In this document: positions 5,720-6,778 of the stretch, piece by piece
Layout of the letters: each line of letters starts with the position of its first letter
How positions within the stretch are numbered: position 1 is the first letter of the stretch
Assembly (NCBI GenBank): GCA_017626625.1
Contig: JAGAIK010000685.1
Span: 1 to 6,778, forward strand
Length of the DNA stretch: 6,778 nt
Direction of reading: 5' to 3'
Source: Roseburia sp.
GTDB taxonomy: Bacteria > Bacillota > Clostridia > Lachnospirales > Lachnospiraceae
Notes under the pieces: model-generated
Database searches by the model: none
The model's input: the letters and a program-made list of their open reading frames with translations, nothing else
Told to the model about the DNA's origin: nothing
Translations under genes and position numbers: made by a program

Positions 5720-5890
5720 GGAAAATCTCATATTTGATGATAACGGTATCACCGGGCTGTATGAAAGCCTCTCCGGGGTGGTCTTCCACCGTTTCCTAAC
5801 AGGACGCTTGCAGCACTCTTAGAGGCGTCCCTCTCTGGGTTATTTCACGGTGTACTCTTCCCATCAACGATTTTTCTGTCTGTAAGTCTG

Positions 5891-5919
5891 ATTGTAATAC
5901 CATTTTTACAATCTGTAAA
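5891..5919 (-). promoter_or_regulatory. Sigma-A promoter of the T-box-thrS operon
   Basis: On the minus strand TTTACA (5919-5914), a 17-nt spacer and TACAAT (5896-5891). An 8-bp inverted repeat, GATTGTAA (5890-5897) with TTACAATC (5906-5913) and an 8-nt gap, covers the -10 and part of the spacer. It could be an operator for an additional regulator. The start falls near 5884, just ahead of Stem I. Confidence 0.8.
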
Positions 5920-5936
5920 GTATTTTTTCGGAAAAT

Positions 5937-5958
5937 CTGCAAGAATCCATGTTCGCAG
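5937..5958 (-). terminator. Weak hairpin after the protease gene, possible terminator
   Basis: CTGCGAA pairs with TTC and GCAG around a 6-nt loop with a 2-nt bulge, and ATTTT follows on the minus strand. It is short, but it is the best candidate between the protease stop (5993) and the thrS promoter. The rest of the 5920-5992 gap holds nothing else I can name. Confidence 0.3.
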
Positions 5959-5992
5959 CTAAAGTAAAAAACTTATCTCCATCTCAGCAAAA

Positions 5993-6778
5993 TCAATGTT
6001 CCAGATACTCTATCATGCCCCAGGGATTTATCACATGAAAGGTATATTCCCTGCCGCCTTCTTCCTGGTTTCGGACAATCTCCGTGGAGGTTTCCCACGC
6101 CGCCTCATAAAACAGCTCCGGCGTAATGTCTTCCCTCACCTGGGCACACAGGGCATACACTCCGGCAATGTAGGGAACCGTCCAGCTCCACCCGCCGTCA
6201 ATGTAATACACATAGGTATCTCCCGTGAAATCTGCCGTTGTCCGGTTATCCATGGGAATCAGCACCGACTGTTCATAGTTTTGTGCATTCTCCCACTGCC
6301 AGAAACCTAAGGTATAATTTTCTGCGTCCTCCATATCCCCGGCGGGGTCTATTTTTGCCAGACCTGCAAAGGGCGCCTTCTTCTGCTCCGGAGAAAAGAA
6401 ACTGTAATTTTTCCCGGTGGAGGTTGTCACTACAAAAATGCCTGCCTCCTCCGCCCGCCGGACTGCCTCTAATAACTCTCTGATTTCAGCCCTTACTCCG
6501 TAAGAATTTCCGGAATAGTCATATCCCTTCGAAATGGCAATCACACGGATTTTCTCATTTTCCGGAAGGTTTTCATTCACCTCTAAAATCCGGTCAATCA
6601 CCTTCGCATAGCCCGCATAATTAATATCGGTTTCTTCATAGGAATCGTTGTTTAAGCTCTCCGATTTCAGATTGTTATATGCCCAGAAATACAAATCCGC
6701 ACCCGGCGCCACACCGCATTCTTCTCCCACGGAGATGGATGCCAGGGCTGCTGCGTGCATGGTTGCCTCACCTTCCGG
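5993..6778 (-). CDS. S8 (subtilisin-like) serine peptidase, 5' part outside the window
   Basis: 261 C-terminal residues are visible, in frame to the window edge. The catalytic His is probably H8 in ATMHAAALASISVG, followed by GVAPGADLYF, the usual S8 sequence after the HGT helix. The catalytic Ser is probably S198 in GGWSWTVPYIAGVYAL, which corresponds to GTSMATPxVAG. The aspartate of the triad and any signal peptide lie upstream of the window. The His motif lacks the usual Gly-Thr after His, and the oxyanion Asn is not clear (TSTGKNY around 118-125 is the best candidate), so a diverged or inactive enzyme is possible. The internal ATG at 6760 should not be taken as the start. The gene is separated from the next unit by the thrS promoter and has no evident functional link to it. 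Confidence 0.8.
   Translation of the reverse strand, partial: PEGEATMHAAALASISVGEECGVAPGADLYFWAYNNLKSESLNNDSYEETDINYAGYAKVIDRILEVNENLPENEKIRVIAISKGYDYSGNSYGVRAEIRELLEAVRRAEEAGIFVVTTSTGKNYSFFSPEQKKAPFAGLAKIDPAGDMEDAENYTLGFWQWENAQNYEQSVLIPMDNRTTADFTGDTYVYYIDGGWSWTVPYIAGVYALCAQVREDITPELFYEAAWETSTEIVRNQEEGGREYTFHVINPWGMIEYLEH

Larger units (their letters stand above)
5545..5884 (-). promoter_or_regulatory. T-box leader (threonine), controlling the membrane-protein gene and thrS
   Basis: Stem I is closed by TTGATG (5867-5862) with CATCAA (5739-5734). Above an internal loop, CACCG pairs with CGGTG. The 3' strand of that loop reads ATACCGTTAT, so the specifier is ACC (5747-5745), a threonine codon, followed by the usual purine. 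AGAGAG and the distal GCTGCAAG are also seen. The T-box sequence is GGGTGGAACCACGG (5608-5595). Its bulge TGGAACC is followed by the A2 helix ACGGTAA/TTATCGT (7 bp with a wobble) and GGG/CCC closes A1. Uncharged tRNA-Thr should favour the antiterminator over the terminator at 5545-5581. The bulge base in TGGA predicts U73 in the cognate tRNA. The region between Stem I and the antiterminator holds a tandem repeat (5626-5719). Confidence 0.95.

Noticed and set aside
5323..5752. Minus-strand open frames across the T-box and the small membrane gene
   Set aside because: They read through the antiterminator, terminator or the membrane-protein gene in another frame; the structured RNA explains the region.
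1..6778. Mobile elements, CRISPR arrays, tRNA or rRNA genes
   Set aside because: I saw no transposase-like protein, no regularly spaced repeat-spacer pattern, and no cloverleaf or rRNA signature; the only tandem repeats are the 10-nt MraZ boxes and the 47-nt T-box units.

Overview
The window is 6.8 kb from a low-to-medium GC Firmicute, most likely a spore-forming Clostridia member of the Lachnospiraceae type. The evidence is the ThrRS sequence style, a threonine T-box leader, a Spo0E-like phosphatase, a DUF1540 Cys-rich protein, and an mraZ-rsmH pair opening a division and cell-wall (dcw) cluster. The assignment rests on protein character only; no database search was possible. Every gene I can support lies on the minus strand, so transcription runs from high to low coordinates.

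Layout in order of transcription. At 6778-5993 is the 3' part of a subtilisin-like (S8) protease whose start lies outside the window. At 5919-5545 is a housekeeping promoter followed by a full T-box leader: Stem I with an ACC (Thr) specifier, two 47-nt tandem hairpin repeats, an antiterminator and a 13-bp terminator. The leader feeds an 80-aa membrane protein (5474-5232) and thrS (5153-3189), closed by a bidirectional terminator (3175-3144). Next is a DUF1540 Cys-rich protein (2986-2672) behind a possible sporulation sigma-E-type promoter. It is followed by a soluble zinc-dependent phospholipase C-like protein (2443-1841) with its own promoter and a structured leader. A 55-residue Spo0E-like phosphatase (1690-1523) has a good sigma-A promoter and a terminator. 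Finally, mraZ (1267-833) and the 5' nine-tenths of rsmH (821-1) form the head of the dcw operon. They lie behind a sigma-A promoter and a four-repeat, 10-nt-period MraZ box.

How it works together. The T-box senses uncharged tRNA-Thr and should control both the small membrane protein and thrS. MraZ should repress its own operon through the box that starts at the predicted transcription start. The Spo0E-like protein would act on Spo0A~P or a similar phosphorylated regulator, but it is separated from the dcw operon by a terminator. The genes between thrS and mraZ look like independent one-gene transcription units.

Most noteworthy: the tandem covarying hairpins in the T-box; a second, two-repeat MraZ-box-like site at 3104-3123 sharing 15 identical bases with the mraZ operator; the pseudoknot-capable leader of the phospholipase-like gene; the membrane protein placed under threonine T-box control; and the atypical motifs of the ThrRS catalytic core. 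I see no mobile element, CRISPR array, rRNA or tRNA.
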